From Larus michahellis (taxonomy: Eukaryota > Chordata > Aves > Charadriiformes > Laridae), in NCBI RefSeq assembly GCF_964199755.1, contig NC_133907.1, positions 6,949,001-7,013,000 of the forward strand: 64,000 nucleotides of DNA, given 5' to 3'. Position 1 is the first letter of the stretch; every line of letters begins with the position of its first letter. Of this stretch, positions 33,271 through 46,200 are shown in pieces. The notes beneath the pieces were generated by a model. It saw nothing but the letters and a program-made list of their open reading frames with translations, had not been told where the DNA came from and did not search any database. A program made the translations under genes and the position numbers.

Positions 33271-33940
33271 AGAGAATCACAGAATAGTTTGGGTTGGAAG
33301 GGACCTTTAAAGGTCATTTAGTCCAACACCCTTGCCATAAGCAGGGACATCTTCAACCAGACCAGGCTGCTCAGAGCCCCGTCCGAACAGACCTTGAAGG
33401 TTTTCAGGGATGGGGCATCCACCACCTCTTTGGGCAACCTGGGCCAGTGTTTCATCACCCTCATCGTGAAAAATTTCTTCCTTCTATCTAGTCTAAATCT
33501 TCCCTCTTTTAGTTTAAAGTGATTACCCCTTGTCCTGTCGCAACAGGCCCTGCTAAAGAGTTTGTCCCCATCTTTCCTGTAGGCTCCCATTAAGTACTGA
33601 AAGGCCGCTATAAGGTCTCAACCGGAGCCTTCTCGTCTCCAGGCTGAAGACCCCCAACTCTCTCAGCCTGTGCTCACAGCAGAGGGGCTCCCGCCCTCGG
33701 AGCATCTCTGTGGCCTCCTCTGGACCCACTCCAACAGGTCCATGTCCTGATGTTGGTGCCCCCCCAGCTGGAGGCAGCATTGCAGCGGGGTCTCCCCAGA
33801 GTGGAGCAGAGGGGCTGAATCCCCTCCCTCGCCCTGCTGGCCGCGCAACCCAGGCTATGGTTGGCTTTCTGGGATATGAGCACACATTGTCAGCTCTTGT
33901 CCAGCTTTTCATCCACCAGCACTCCCAAGTCCTTCTCCCT
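33271..33940 (-). mobile_element. CR1 LINE, 5'-truncated 3' end
   Basis: The plus strand starts AGAGAATCACAGAATAG then TTTGGGTTGGAAGGGACC, the reverse complement of the CR1 3' end with its ATTCTGTG-type terminal repeat. The minus strand from 33590 reads GAYRKDGDKLFSRACCDRTR and FRLDRRKKFFTMRVMKHW, the usual C-terminus of CR1 ORF2. The upstream part (towards 33940) matches the common bird CR1 3' region until about 33940, where similarity ends. Stops and frameshifts show it is dead. CR1 is the dominant LINE of birds. Confidence 0.95.
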
Positions 33941-35830
33941 TTTCACTAGTGCATATCTGAGCCAGGTTTCACAACCAGAATTTGATTACTGGGCTATATG
34001 AAGGAAGTTGTTGAATTTCAGTCCAGTTCCCAGTGGGCAGGTTCCACATCACAAAAAAATCCCCCTATTATACAACTAACACTAATTGGATCCTTTTTAA
34101 GCTCTTCAGAAGAGAGGCCAAGGCTTGAACATCATGGAAACAGAACTAACTGTTCTGTGAACTCCCCAGAACAGAGACACATGGATGAAATGCTGTGGGA
34201 GACTTATGTGGCATCTCAAAAAATATAGGTTTCAGATTCTAAGACTTCTGCAGTCTTCAACTTTCACCAACATTCAAATTCACCTACATTAAAAGAAAAT
34301 TAAATTGCCCTCCCCCACAAAAAGCAAACCACAACAAAGCAAACATCCTCCAGCAAACTATTCGCTTGAATCTATTAAAACTTGCCAAGTCAACGTTCCA
34401 GTCTCAACTGCCTAACCCGGCCTGCCAACAACAGAAGTGTCAGTTTTTTGCTCCTCTATTTTACATTAACAAAAGTCAATTGTGGCGATGAATTGCATCA
34501 CATGCCAACAATATATCACATTCCTTCACAGCTGTTTTTTGTAAAGGGAAGGAAAAGACCTCATCAGTCACTGACAACACTTCTATAAACCATAAACATC
34601 CTAAGAACGCCATCCACAAAGTCAGGATGGTAAACTACTAAACACAATCCTAACTAAGTGGCATAGCACAAACCATCGATTCCAGATAATAAACCCAAGC
34701 GTATATGAAGAATCCATACATTAACCAAATCACAGCAGTCATGATCTTATTTTGATAGATGAGCAGGTCAGACGTAAAAAAAGAAGTCACTATTATGCCC
34801 CAACGAGGGGGAAAGCCTGTTACCAAGTCAGCAGGCTGGACTTTGCCTAATGTATTATCAAGAAAAAGGAAGCAAAACTGCTTATTATGTTGCCATGTAT
34901 TCTTTAGCAAAGTAATAGCTAAATCAAAAGTATTAGAGTGAATTCCCCTTAGGATTTATTTAAATAAAAGAAAAATGCATTCCTATAAAATACTAATAGG
35001 GCTTTAACCTGTCTTGTCAAAACAGAATTAGACTGCAAATAAAGGGCCTACTACAGTATATCTTTTAGTGCAGTAACTCAATTATCTGTAACGAACAAAT
35101 AATAAAGGATAATAATGAAGAGGAAAAGACTACAGAATGGGGAGAACAAAGCTGATCACTAGACATGCACACAAAGTGTGGCTGAGTGCTTCCTGGAAGT
35201 TCAAGCAAACCTCAAACTGTTTGATGTGATGTATATATGCATTCACATCTTTGGAAAACAAAAGTGCTTACCACCATATAAATTCCACAACAAGCCAATT
35301 TTTAATTATACCTATCAAAATAATAATAAAATCCTAGCAGTTTCATTCAACATGCTTGAATCATGGAGACCACCTACGCAAATATAAACACAGCATCTGA
35401 ATCGCCAATTAACTATTGCCAATTATAAGCGGGGACACTTTTAAAAATAAATTATGAGGATAATTAATCATTTTCACACACAAAGGTAACATCATGCAGT
35501 GGTTTTAAAAGCCTCCGACTTTCTGCTTAGTTTGTGCCAAGATTATAAAAGCATATTTTAATTTTAAAAGGAAGAGATGAAGGTGAAAAGCTTCCATCCC
35601 TCCCTCTGGTCATTTAATGTAGATATTATTGGATTCAAATATTCATCCACTAAATCATTGCTATGGAACATTAACATTTAAAAAGGATTCCTGTGCTTGG
35701 AAAAAAGCTAAGAACAAAAGGTCCAAAGGAAAGCCCGTAAAAAGTTATTCTGTTCTAATGCTGACAAAATAAGCACTTGTATATCTGTTCAACAGAACAC
35801 AAAGTGTTATGGTCAGATGACAACAGAAAG
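33941..35830. other. Spacer downstream of RTF2
   Basis: AT-rich sequence between the CR1 copy and the probable end of RTF2. No gene, known repeat or RNA gene recognised. Confidence 0.55.
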
Positions 35831-35831
35831 T

Positions 35832-37032
35832 TTTATTTAAATCAACGTCACAGGGATAAAAAGCATAAATATAAAAGCAAAACTGAGTGATGTCCTATGC
35901 TTAGCATCCTTCTGTAACAAGCAATTAACAGTCAAATAGTTGGTTGCTGTTAAGAATTTTATGTCAGAAAATAAAACAATGCGTACTGCAGATGTTGTGA
36001 AAGCAGCACATTTGAGTTGCCTGCAAGTGAAAGAGAAAGGTTCTCAGAAGCCAGCTCCAGCCTTGAGAAGGGTTCCCTCCATCAGCCACCAACAGGTTGG
36101 ACCTGCAGGACACCGGTGACCAACTGTTTCTCCTTAAAAAGCCAGTTAAGATCTGCCTGCTCCTATTTGGTCACCACACGTTTTTCTCTGACCCTGTGCA
36201 AAGGCTCCTATTTTCATGTAAGTTGCTGAATTCAAAATGGCAAATTGCTCCGGAGATGTACACAGAACCTTACTGTTTCAGCAGAAAAGCAAAGAAACTC
36301 ATACTTTTGTTCCACTGGATTCTGATCCTGTGACAAAAGAAAGCAAGCTCAGACCTGATACTTGTAACTTGAAAACGCCCACCCCCAAAGAAGACCCCCA
36401 AAACCTTTGTGGGAAAACAACAGCCTTACTATTACAGGCTCATCTTTATAGATAATGATTTACAAGTGAATCCCCTGTTATTAAAAACAGGCGACAACAA
36501 TATCTACAATAAGAATGTTGTACAAACATTTTCAAGATTATGCTTTCATATATTCCACCCAAAAGCACCTACAGAACCTAGTTCTACTGAGGGCCCAGTC
36601 AGCTAGTACAAAAGAAAAGCATTATTGCTCTTTTTACTGACAGAAAGTTTCATAAAGTTTCAACTTCTGTACTAATACATTGAAAATGATAATTACAGTT
36701 GCGGCAAATACCAATAGAAGAGAACAGGAGGCAGATCCTGCTACTGAGGACACTGGCTAGTGTGACTGACAGCATCCAACTGGGAGAAGAAAAGAAAAAT
36801 TTCTGTGCAAATAATCTATCATTTTAGAATGCAGTCTGCTGATACAACAGGGATTCTGGTGATCCATTTCTTATCTAACAGAAGTTGCATGTCACAAGTT
36901 TATAAACAACTTACAAACTGAATAATTCCAGATAACATCAGATTACAACAAAAGTCCTGTATCAGAGTTGTACAGAAAAAGCCTTAGGGAAGGAAAGCAG
37001 TAATGAATGTTACGATCAGGCTCATCATTGTT
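35832..37032 (-). other. RTF2: Probable RTF2 3' UTR, with candidate polyadenylation signal at its end
   Basis: From the RTF2 stop the first AATAAA found on the minus strand is at 35837-35832 (TTTATT on the plus strand), giving a 3' UTR of about 1.2 kb. A variant TATAAA near 36447 could give a shorter form. No gene in this interval. Confidence 0.35.
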
Positions 37033-37217
37033 TCAGAAATAGTATGCTGTGTGAGTAATCCAATTGGAACACTCTTCCTTTGAACGTTTTGCTGAGCTGT
37101 GTGATGTAAAAATAGATTTGTATGCCTCAGATTTCTCCTCGCTGTCTGCAATGGATCTCTTCGTAGTAGTAGAAGCAGCTTTATTGACTTTTCCTGGCAC
37201 AGATGAATTTCCATTAT
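37033..37217 (-). CDS. RTF2: RTF2 coding exon 9 (C-terminus and stop)
   Basis: Encodes [20 protein letters not shown], then [20 protein letters not shown] and the end [14 protein letters not shown] at 37035-37033. The terminal block is strongly conserved with mammalian RTF2. AACAG acceptor. Confidence 0.97.
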
Positions 37218-40200
37218 CTGTTAGAGAAAAAGGAATAGAATGAAGCATGCATAACAGCTCACAATTGAGAAAAGTATTTAAATAAAGACAGAAAAAAATA
37301 TTTAAAAAATAAAGTGTACAGAGATGAAATATACACATTTTTTCAGGGCTATCACAAATATATCCCATAATCGTACTCAACAGCAAACACGCTCCTAACA
37401 GCAAACACATTCGTAGCTTTTAGAACTTATGCTCAAAATGCATTTAGAAATCTTGAAGAGAGAGGAATTCTTTCCTACTTGTGTAACCCCCTTGCACTGT
37501 AATTCAGTATTGACAACATTTAGTCCCCTAAGTGAAAAATGGCTCTGAACTCCAGTCTTAAGAAAGAAACATGAAAGTATTCCACCACCCTGAAGTATTG
37601 TTTAGAAATTAGCTATCAAATGACAAAAGCTAAACTTGTGACATACTGTCCCCAGGGAATCTATCTCCTCCCTTTATTCTTTGCAAAGTCATTTATGACC
37701 AATAACAATGGTCTGCATCATTTTATATTTGGGATAGGAAAATGCCCATCCCTCTGTTTCCAATACCATCTCTCTCAGTGTATTACACCTACTGCTACAA
37801 CCTGCCCCCCCTACTTTTCTTAACAACGATTTAATCTTTTCCAAAGTTGAAGGATAGTATTTTAAAAAGCACGTGCGAAGTCTCTTGTGCAAAGACATGA
37901 ATACATAGAAGCCTACAGAAACTCTATATATTTAGTTTAACTTAGGCAGAACAGCATGTAAATAGCTAGTAGGGAGCCTGTCTGAAAATGCATTTAACTG
38001 ATTGTATGTGCAACCCTAAATCATCATAGATCAGGCTCTTTTTATATTCGGAGAATGCTGCTTTTAATGCCACCAGTAGTTGTCTGGAAAGAATTACCAA
38101 ACGCTGGATTTGAAAGAATGAATATGTATGCCGCAAGTCCAGAAACCTTAGGGTGCCATGTTCACAAATTAATTCTTATGCTACTGGCATTCCTCAGCCC
38201 ATGGATTTTCCTTTATTTTCCCTCTATCCTCTTAATCTCTTGCTGGTCAATGTAACTGCTGCCAGAAACATAAACCAATGACCTGACATTTCAAAAGGCA
38301 TATTTTTTTCTTTTACACTCTTGGAAAAGAAACATACATCAAACATTATTAGAATTACAAGGTTCTTGAACATCCAAGAACCATTATAATCATCTGGAAT
38401 GAAATATTTTTAAAAGTCTATCCTTTATAAAAAACAGACAGTAGGGGGCAGGTAAGGCATTTCTGATGGAAATTCTCCCAGCTCTTAACATAATTTATCT
38501 ATAGGCTCCTCACTTAACTATTCTCAGATTCTTCAGACAAATTATATTGACTTTTTCTGTGGCTGTAACGTAGATGATCGAATACTTCACACAGAAACCT
38601 CTAACTGACTTTGAAAATGTACCCATTCTGATAGTTCTGAATGAAAACATCAGTATGAATTGGAGACATTAAATAACATAATACATATATTCGATAAAGA
38701 GAGGGCACCATCCTTTGGACTAAAGGACTGCCAAGTTCACTCTTCGCTGCATGATGACTGTAGGTACCTCAGTACATCCTGAAGTTACATCCCGCTGCTC
38801 CCAGTGACACACAGCAAATTAGCAGCTAAAATGGAGGACTAAAAGTCAAGTCAGCAGCTCGGGACATTTTAATACTCCTCATTGAAACAAGCTGCCATAA
38901 CAGATTTTTTGATCATGACCACTCACACTTCAGGAAAATAACTAATTCTCCTCACACTGCCTCCTAGCCAATGAAACTGATATACCAAACCCTTGGCTAT
39001 ATCACTGTGTGAATAAGAATCTCTAATCTCATTCATTCAAGTTGGTTCCCCCCAACTTAAAGCACAGCAATGTTGGAGTGACATAAAGAAGCAGATCTGG
39101 CTTGTTCCGCAGTGGGGGAAAAAAAAAATGCAATGTGGTGAAAAGTGTTTATTATTTTTATTAGTTATCTGCATCACTACAGCACTTGCCAGTCACACGC
39201 GTGAGCAGAGACTCTGTTGTTTTAGGTATTTTGTGAAAGTATACCAAAAAGCTGGTCCCTACGCTGGACTATTTAACTCCAAGTATAGGAAGATGGACAG
39301 TAGATGGGACAAAGGCAAACTGGGCAAAATAAGGAAAAATGGGTCCACAAAAGCCCTTGCACACTTTCTGCAGAGTCAGTTTTGTAGATTTTGCATATTG
39401 CAAAACAAAGCTCTGTATTAAGAAGAAGTTACATTGACTACAGTTTCTATTGAACAAGGAGCTTTGTGCACGTTCATGAGGCAGCTTCCTACTCCAGCTT
39501 GGGAAGGCAGACTTTTAGGACAGACTTTTGAAAGAGGATGTTCTTCGAAACAGTGAGCCACGACATTATGGCTCCCTCGAAGACTGTCAGCTCCCACTTT
39601 TATCTTTCTTTTTTATTACTGAGAAAGATAAAAAAAAGGAAGTGAGAGGGTAGCTTCTGAAAACTGTGATACAAAGCAGCCAGAGAAGGATCTCCCCTAC
39701 AACACTTTTCAAAGCAGAACTATTTGTTCACCGTTTTCACATTTAGATTAAAGAATAAACACCAACCTGAACTTTTGGTGAAGATAATCTGCCTCTTTTC
39801 TCCAGAACTGGAACTGACAGAATCCTTTCCATTCTTAGCCTTTGATGGACCTGGAGACTCTATGAAAGAAAAGAAATGAAATCATGGATCTGCTTCGTGA
39901 CTCAGAAGGCTACACATAATTGGTAGCTGTGACATTACCTTCAGCGGTATCTTGCTGAGAAGCTGATTCTGCTGACTTACATTTCTTTGATTTCTGAAAC
40001 AACACAAGCAGAAATCTGGTAAAGAGACCAGGACTGAAAAGATATACACGTCCCAACTTGTATTTGAGAGACGCACAATTTCATTTGGTACATTTTTAGG
40101 TCTTACACAGTGGAACTCTTCCTTTCACAATATTGCTCCACACTTTTGGTATTATTTCTATATGGAAAAATAATAACCTTGGCAACCTTGAAGACACCTT

Positions 40201-43200
40201 AAAGCAAATCGGGCAGGCTGAAACTAATCTGTTTGTATTCCGTATTTCGGTTTGTATACTTTGCAGGGGGTGTGTGTGTGTTATCATCATTAAGGTAATC
40301 TGATACTCTGAACCCACCTGGCAGGACAGTAAATTGCACGACATTAAACAGGACACAGTTAACTGTCATCAATAAAGATGTCTTTCAATAAAAATTTCTG
40401 AATAATCCTGCATCTCATACCCACTTAATTTTATTTAGTTAATTAAAAATCCCTCCTGGGTAACTTTCAATAATTGGGCCCTTTGTTGGAGGATTGTTTG
40501 GGAATAAAAGATGCAAATAGTTAATCTAAATTTTTTAAAAGCATCTGTGGACCACGTTTTCCAAGTTAATTTATTTTTGTCCAGATTAAAAAAAACACAA
40601 AAAAAACAAACAACAACAAGAATTCCATTACTGGCTTTGATTATATAAATGCCATGCTGGAAGAAAAAAAAAAAGCCATTGGCATTATTAACACAAAAGA
40701 TGACTCTGTATACATTCAGAATGGTGTATGGATTTCAAGAAAGCTACACAAACTCAAAGAAAATAAATATATTTAAATGCGTTACAAAAATTAGGAGAAC
40801 CCATGCTGTCAAGCGCATGATTAATGCTTGAGGAAAAAAATGCCACAGCACATGTGGTTGCAAAGCTCAGCCAGAAGGTGGTGGCAGAGGGTTACTGTTC
40901 TGAAAGACTCGGCTCTCTGGTGTCCTTCAGTGTACCTAGAAAACCTCTTTTCAGGGTGCTTCCACCTTTGTTATTATGGGTGGATTTATAAAAAACAGTT
41001 ACCTCCCAATATCTGGCATCTGAATTACGAGATGTTTTTAAATATATGTATGCATATATATGATACACAATGAATATATATTATACATATTTCATCATGG
41101 GCACACATAACATAGTTGAGCTGGAATAATTTTTTATAGTAGTGCTCACTGTGTCTTCCTTATGCTTTGTGCATCCTGGTCCAAACACAGCAGGTCCACT
41201 TAGACTGCTCCCCTAGCTGGAAGAAGGAACTGAGGAAGAAGTCTTAAACAGCAGTGCCAGTGGACCCCAAACTAGGAACTGCCTTCTGATAGCGGGGATT
41301 GGAGCTCACGGATCTCAGATTAGAGCGAATGGTGCCAGCGACAGTGGAGAGTACTAGTTCCAGCTGCAAAAAGATCAGGTGGTGCGGCAAGGCAAGGCAG
41401 TGTTGCAAAACACCACCAGAACTCAAGGGTGAAATACAAGAGGCTACTGAGAGATTTACAAATACTGTACCTGCCTGTAACATAAGCCTCCACTAAACAA
41501 ACAAAAAATATTTGCATATTCACCTAAGGCATATAGAGCCCAAAGACCAAAGCCTGACTTCCTTCTGTCAGCCACCACGAGTGACTGTGCTGACACCATA
41601 AGAGCCAGAAGTGCTCAGCACACTTAGGTACTTCTTTATGGCACAGAAGTTGGGGACAGCACCAGCTTTAGACTATTCCAAATTATTTGAACCAAAGCTA
41701 TAGATGCTTTGTTAGGGCCACCTTCTTACTGAAAATTGGGTGCAAACGACCACTATTTTTATGGCTGATTACTCATCTACTGAGATCTGCGACATTCCAT
41801 CATCAAATTATCTTTAAAATTCTTTCAAACATTTAATTACAAAGTACAAAAAAAAAAAAAAGAAAAGACCCCAACATCTAAAGAGACAGCATAAGATTTA
41901 CAGTATTGCTCTTACACCAGAAGCTACGGGACACTAAGTGCAGAGGCTATCAACAGAGAGGAAACAGAACAGTAGCATGTTTGTGGGTAACCATCCTTTT
42001 CTTTTATTGCCCAGGCCCAATGATGCTGTATTGGTGCAGATGAATGAAGACCCTATGGTCTTTATTCAGAGAAGGAATCAGATGCTCGCTGGTAAGTAAA
42101 CAAGTATTTGTTTCAAAAGAATCTAGGAAAACATTTGCATGCCACCTAATCCTACAGCCAGACAGAAATCAAGCGCAGTAACAGGGGTGAGATGATCGAT
42201 TGCCATCTAAAGTCTCAGTTGCTGAAAGTGTCAGACAACGATGATTCATGCTCTTGAGATTCAACTAAATCTGTCTGCGCTCTGGACTGAGTCAACATTA
42301 AAGTTTTTGCTTGCTTTGTCATCCTCCAGAATAGCAACGCCACTTCAGAAAAAAATACCAATGCTGAAAAAAGTTCCAAGTGCAGCACTGTCATTTGACA
42401 GTACAGTACCACAGAACAACTACTACTGCACAGAGTACTAGTATACAGTAGAGTACACAGTAGAGCTGCAATGACTTTATTTCCATGGCATTTTGCCTGG
42501 TCACATTAAAAAAAAAGAAAAAAAAAAAAGGCAAAGATCTCAACAGTATGGTAGGAATTAGCATCACCAGGACTATAAGACTCAGGACTAACTGTAAAAC
42601 ACGACAAAATTTCCAAACAGTGATCTTACAGAATCAGACCAGGAATCTACATATCCCAATATTGTGTTTTTGACAGCGGCCAGTAGAGGATACTTAGATA
42701 TAAAATGAACTAATAACCTGCCATTAGGAACTACCATAAGAAATACAGGGAAGATTTTGCTTATTACTAGAATTAACTAAAACCAGCTCTTTGTTTCAAG
42801 AAAAACCTAAAGTATAGCTGGCACACTGCTCATTTTCCATACAGCATTGAATTCTGTGATTTTCTGAGCACTTTGTACTCCCTGTGAGTCAAGAGTAAGT
42901 TTCAGTACTTACTAACTTCATCATGTTATTAGCAAAATATGCACACAATCTGATTACTTTTAAAAGTAGCACTGAAGTACACAACACAGCTTACTGTAAA
43001 TTATCCAGTCTGCATAAAGATTAGCAGACAAAGCTATGTGATCTAAGAGCTGATTGCATTACAGACAAGAATTCTTTCAGTTTTGTTTTAAACTATATAT
43101 AAAATGATTACCTTTTCTAATTTACTTTTAAGTCTTCTATCCTCCATTCTTTTCTTCAATACTTCCACATCTTCTTTATTACCATTAAGGACAATCACAT

Positions 43201-46200
43201 CTTCCTCTTGAAAGGGAACACCACACTTTAAAGGGGAAAAAAAAAGAGAAGACAAAACTAGTATTTTTTTCAAGATCTTTATGCTGTTGAACCTTTGTTA
43301 GAATTAATACTGCGTTTAAGCTCTCCAAGGAGCTCTCCAATCCCTCCCCTTGCCTCTTTTCCAGTAGTTCTTTCTCGTTTAATACAGTCTAATACTTCTC
43401 ACCTAAAATGGCAAAGGGAAAATCTCAGCTGTTACTATCACTGAGCAAAACAATACTGATTGCCAGCATCCCTCTTCACAAACAGGAGAATAAATACTCA
43501 CCTAACCAGTGAATTGTGAACTTTTGATAATCACATTTAAAAGCAGCTCGCATATAAATCTGCACAGCAAATTACAATTTCAGAAATACGCAAATGTTTT
43601 GTTCTTCAAAGCCCTGTTCCATGTAACAGGGCTATGGAAATTGCACATTTCCATATGTAAGTCCCTTATAAACCACAGTCCACTATTTTTTCCTTTAAAG
43701 AAAAGGTCCCATTGTGTATTTTCTGTTCATGGGTTCCTTGTTTTACTAGCATAAAACGTGCAGTGACTAGATTAAACAAAGTACTCCTAACTAGAAGCTA
43801 CTCAATTTCCTGATCCCCATAGCTAAAAATCGAAACACTAAGGTACTTCCTGATCTTTTTAATTATCAATGCATTTGATTAAAATCTAGGCATTATGCCA
43901 CTCTGCTCTAGAATTTGTCTTTCAACTCAGTAATACAAGAAACAACAACTGATAGGAGCAGTTCCTTTACACTAGGAACACCACTAACGGTGTTATTCCT
44001 CTACATGCAGAGCAGATGGCACCAGGCAATTTTTCTCCCCAACAGACAGTAAAACTTGCTTGCTTTGTTTTTTTTTTTGTTTGTTTGTTTTATTTTAAAA
44101 TTATTATTATTAAAATTACTATGGGGATTGAAAGGGGTCATAAAAGCAGCGTTATTCATTAACCCACCCTTGCCTTCTCATTGTCCTTCATCTGATTTAT
44201 TACACACTACAAAGTTTCAAAATACATTTATAAATTAATCTGGATAATGCATGTAAGGTGCTTCGTGTAATTCCACGTTTGTTTTTTGGTTGAAGACACA
44301 GATGTTTCACCGCACACGTCTTCAATCATCTGTGAAGCCAGCACATTGACTATGATGTTTTCTTTTATAAGATCTCAATTTCCTTTTTTTTTTTTTGTTA
44401 TTTTGTTAAATCCAGCAGCTTTCTGTTAATCTGCAAGATTAGTTTATAATCCTGTCTTTGTCATTACTCTTCTGTTTTCTAAACAATGGTTTAGAAAGGT
44501 TACTCATGCATTTGCAGTAGGAACTAAACAAATGAAAGGACGTATGGACAGTACTTTGACTAGTGTCTGCCCAAGTGATGAACACAGCTTAAAAAATGAA
44601 TGTGAACACAAGTGGTCAGAGATGTTATGAAGGCGAAGCAAGGGTTAGCGAGATGCACAGTAACTAACTCAGGCAGAATAGTAAGTCACACACAAGAAAT
44701 GGGTGAGTAGCCCAAATTTTTCCATTGCTACTCAATGAGCTAGTGTTAGAAATACCAGCTTGGTATGATCTCAGACACTTGTGAGTGAGAAGTCTAGAAA
44801 ATGAAGACAATCAGTCTTCGTACTGAGGCAGGAGCAACTGGCAGCTGTCTTGATTCTAAAGCAGCCCTACACCTTAATTTCTAGTGGGGTGTCTTCCGAA
44901 TACAGCATGAAAGACTGGCACCCTCCTACAGGCTAGTAATTTAAAAAGTGATTTCTGCAATAATTTTTTAAAAACATATTGTGTTAAGTATACAAAAATA
45001 AGAGGAAATTTTCTCCAAGTACAAGTTTATGTCAAAGGACTTCCATTTCAGTAAATGTTGCTTTTTGAAAAAACAAGCAAATCCAGGTTCCCATCTGGAA
45101 AACACTGGCAGAACTGTTCTAAAACGAAAAGTATTTACAAGAAACAGGGAAATAAAGACAGTGTCATCTTTCCGTTCACTGAAACAGATAGTTTTTTGCC
45201 ATTACAACAGCCAGATTGTATTACAGAGACCAAAACCTTCTAAACATACTTTAAGTACAACAAGTAACAGGCATAGAACAAACTGCACCTTCCCAGGTTT
45301 CGCTACCTCCAGTAGGTACGATTTGTTGTTGCGTCATATACGTGCATCAACCATTTTTTAGTTGTCGGTACTGTTGGATGCAAAGCTTTAATTTTGATTT
45401 TTAAAAAAGCTCAGTATCCTTTCACGCAAAAAAGGAAAGATTTTTATCTCAATGTTTTGAAATGTTGAGATTAAGAGCAGAAAATAAATTCAGTTTTGCA
45501 AATTCAGAAAGATTGTTCCTTCAGATTAAGGCCTTCTGGGGCAGGTGTTTGTTTTATGATATCACAGGGTCTCCCTTGCTGTACCTTGTTTGTAGTTCCT
45601 TAATGCTTTTGCAGCACCTTGAATAGAAGACATTCCTAAATGAGACTGAACTTGAAAACTATCCTGAAATGGACGAAAGCATTAGAACGGCAGTTTGCAG
45701 ATCTGAATGCAAGATTCAATCTGTAATTGAAGAAGAGTGGGATATTAACTGAAGGAGATGCTGGACAAGCAGCTTGATTTTCTTCTGAAAGCCCTTTCAG
45801 GGTCCAATTATAAAATTATGTTTGAAATTGTTTATATCTAAATGGCTTAATATGCTTGCATCAAGGAATTATTTAAAGGGTGTGCATCTAAGTCTGATAC
45901 TCATAAATTACCTATTATGATACCCACCCTACCTATCCCATGTGTATATACATACATACACACACACAGAGAAATCAACTTTACAAAAAACCAAACCCCA
46001 AACCAACCCCAAGACTTAAAACAACAAGAACAAAGGTATAATGAGTTGTAAAAGACCTACTAGTTTAGGCATAAATATAATATTTTAAACTTAAACTCAT
46101 AAAAGAAATAGCAAAATTACTTTTTCAAATAATAAAGAACTTTTAAATTTCATGTCATTTTCATACGGTAGGATGGTTTCTCGTCTTTCTTAAGAGAATA

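Noticed and set aside
33294-33912. Open frames of 65-119 codons
   Set aside because: They are pieces of the dead CR1 LINE copy.
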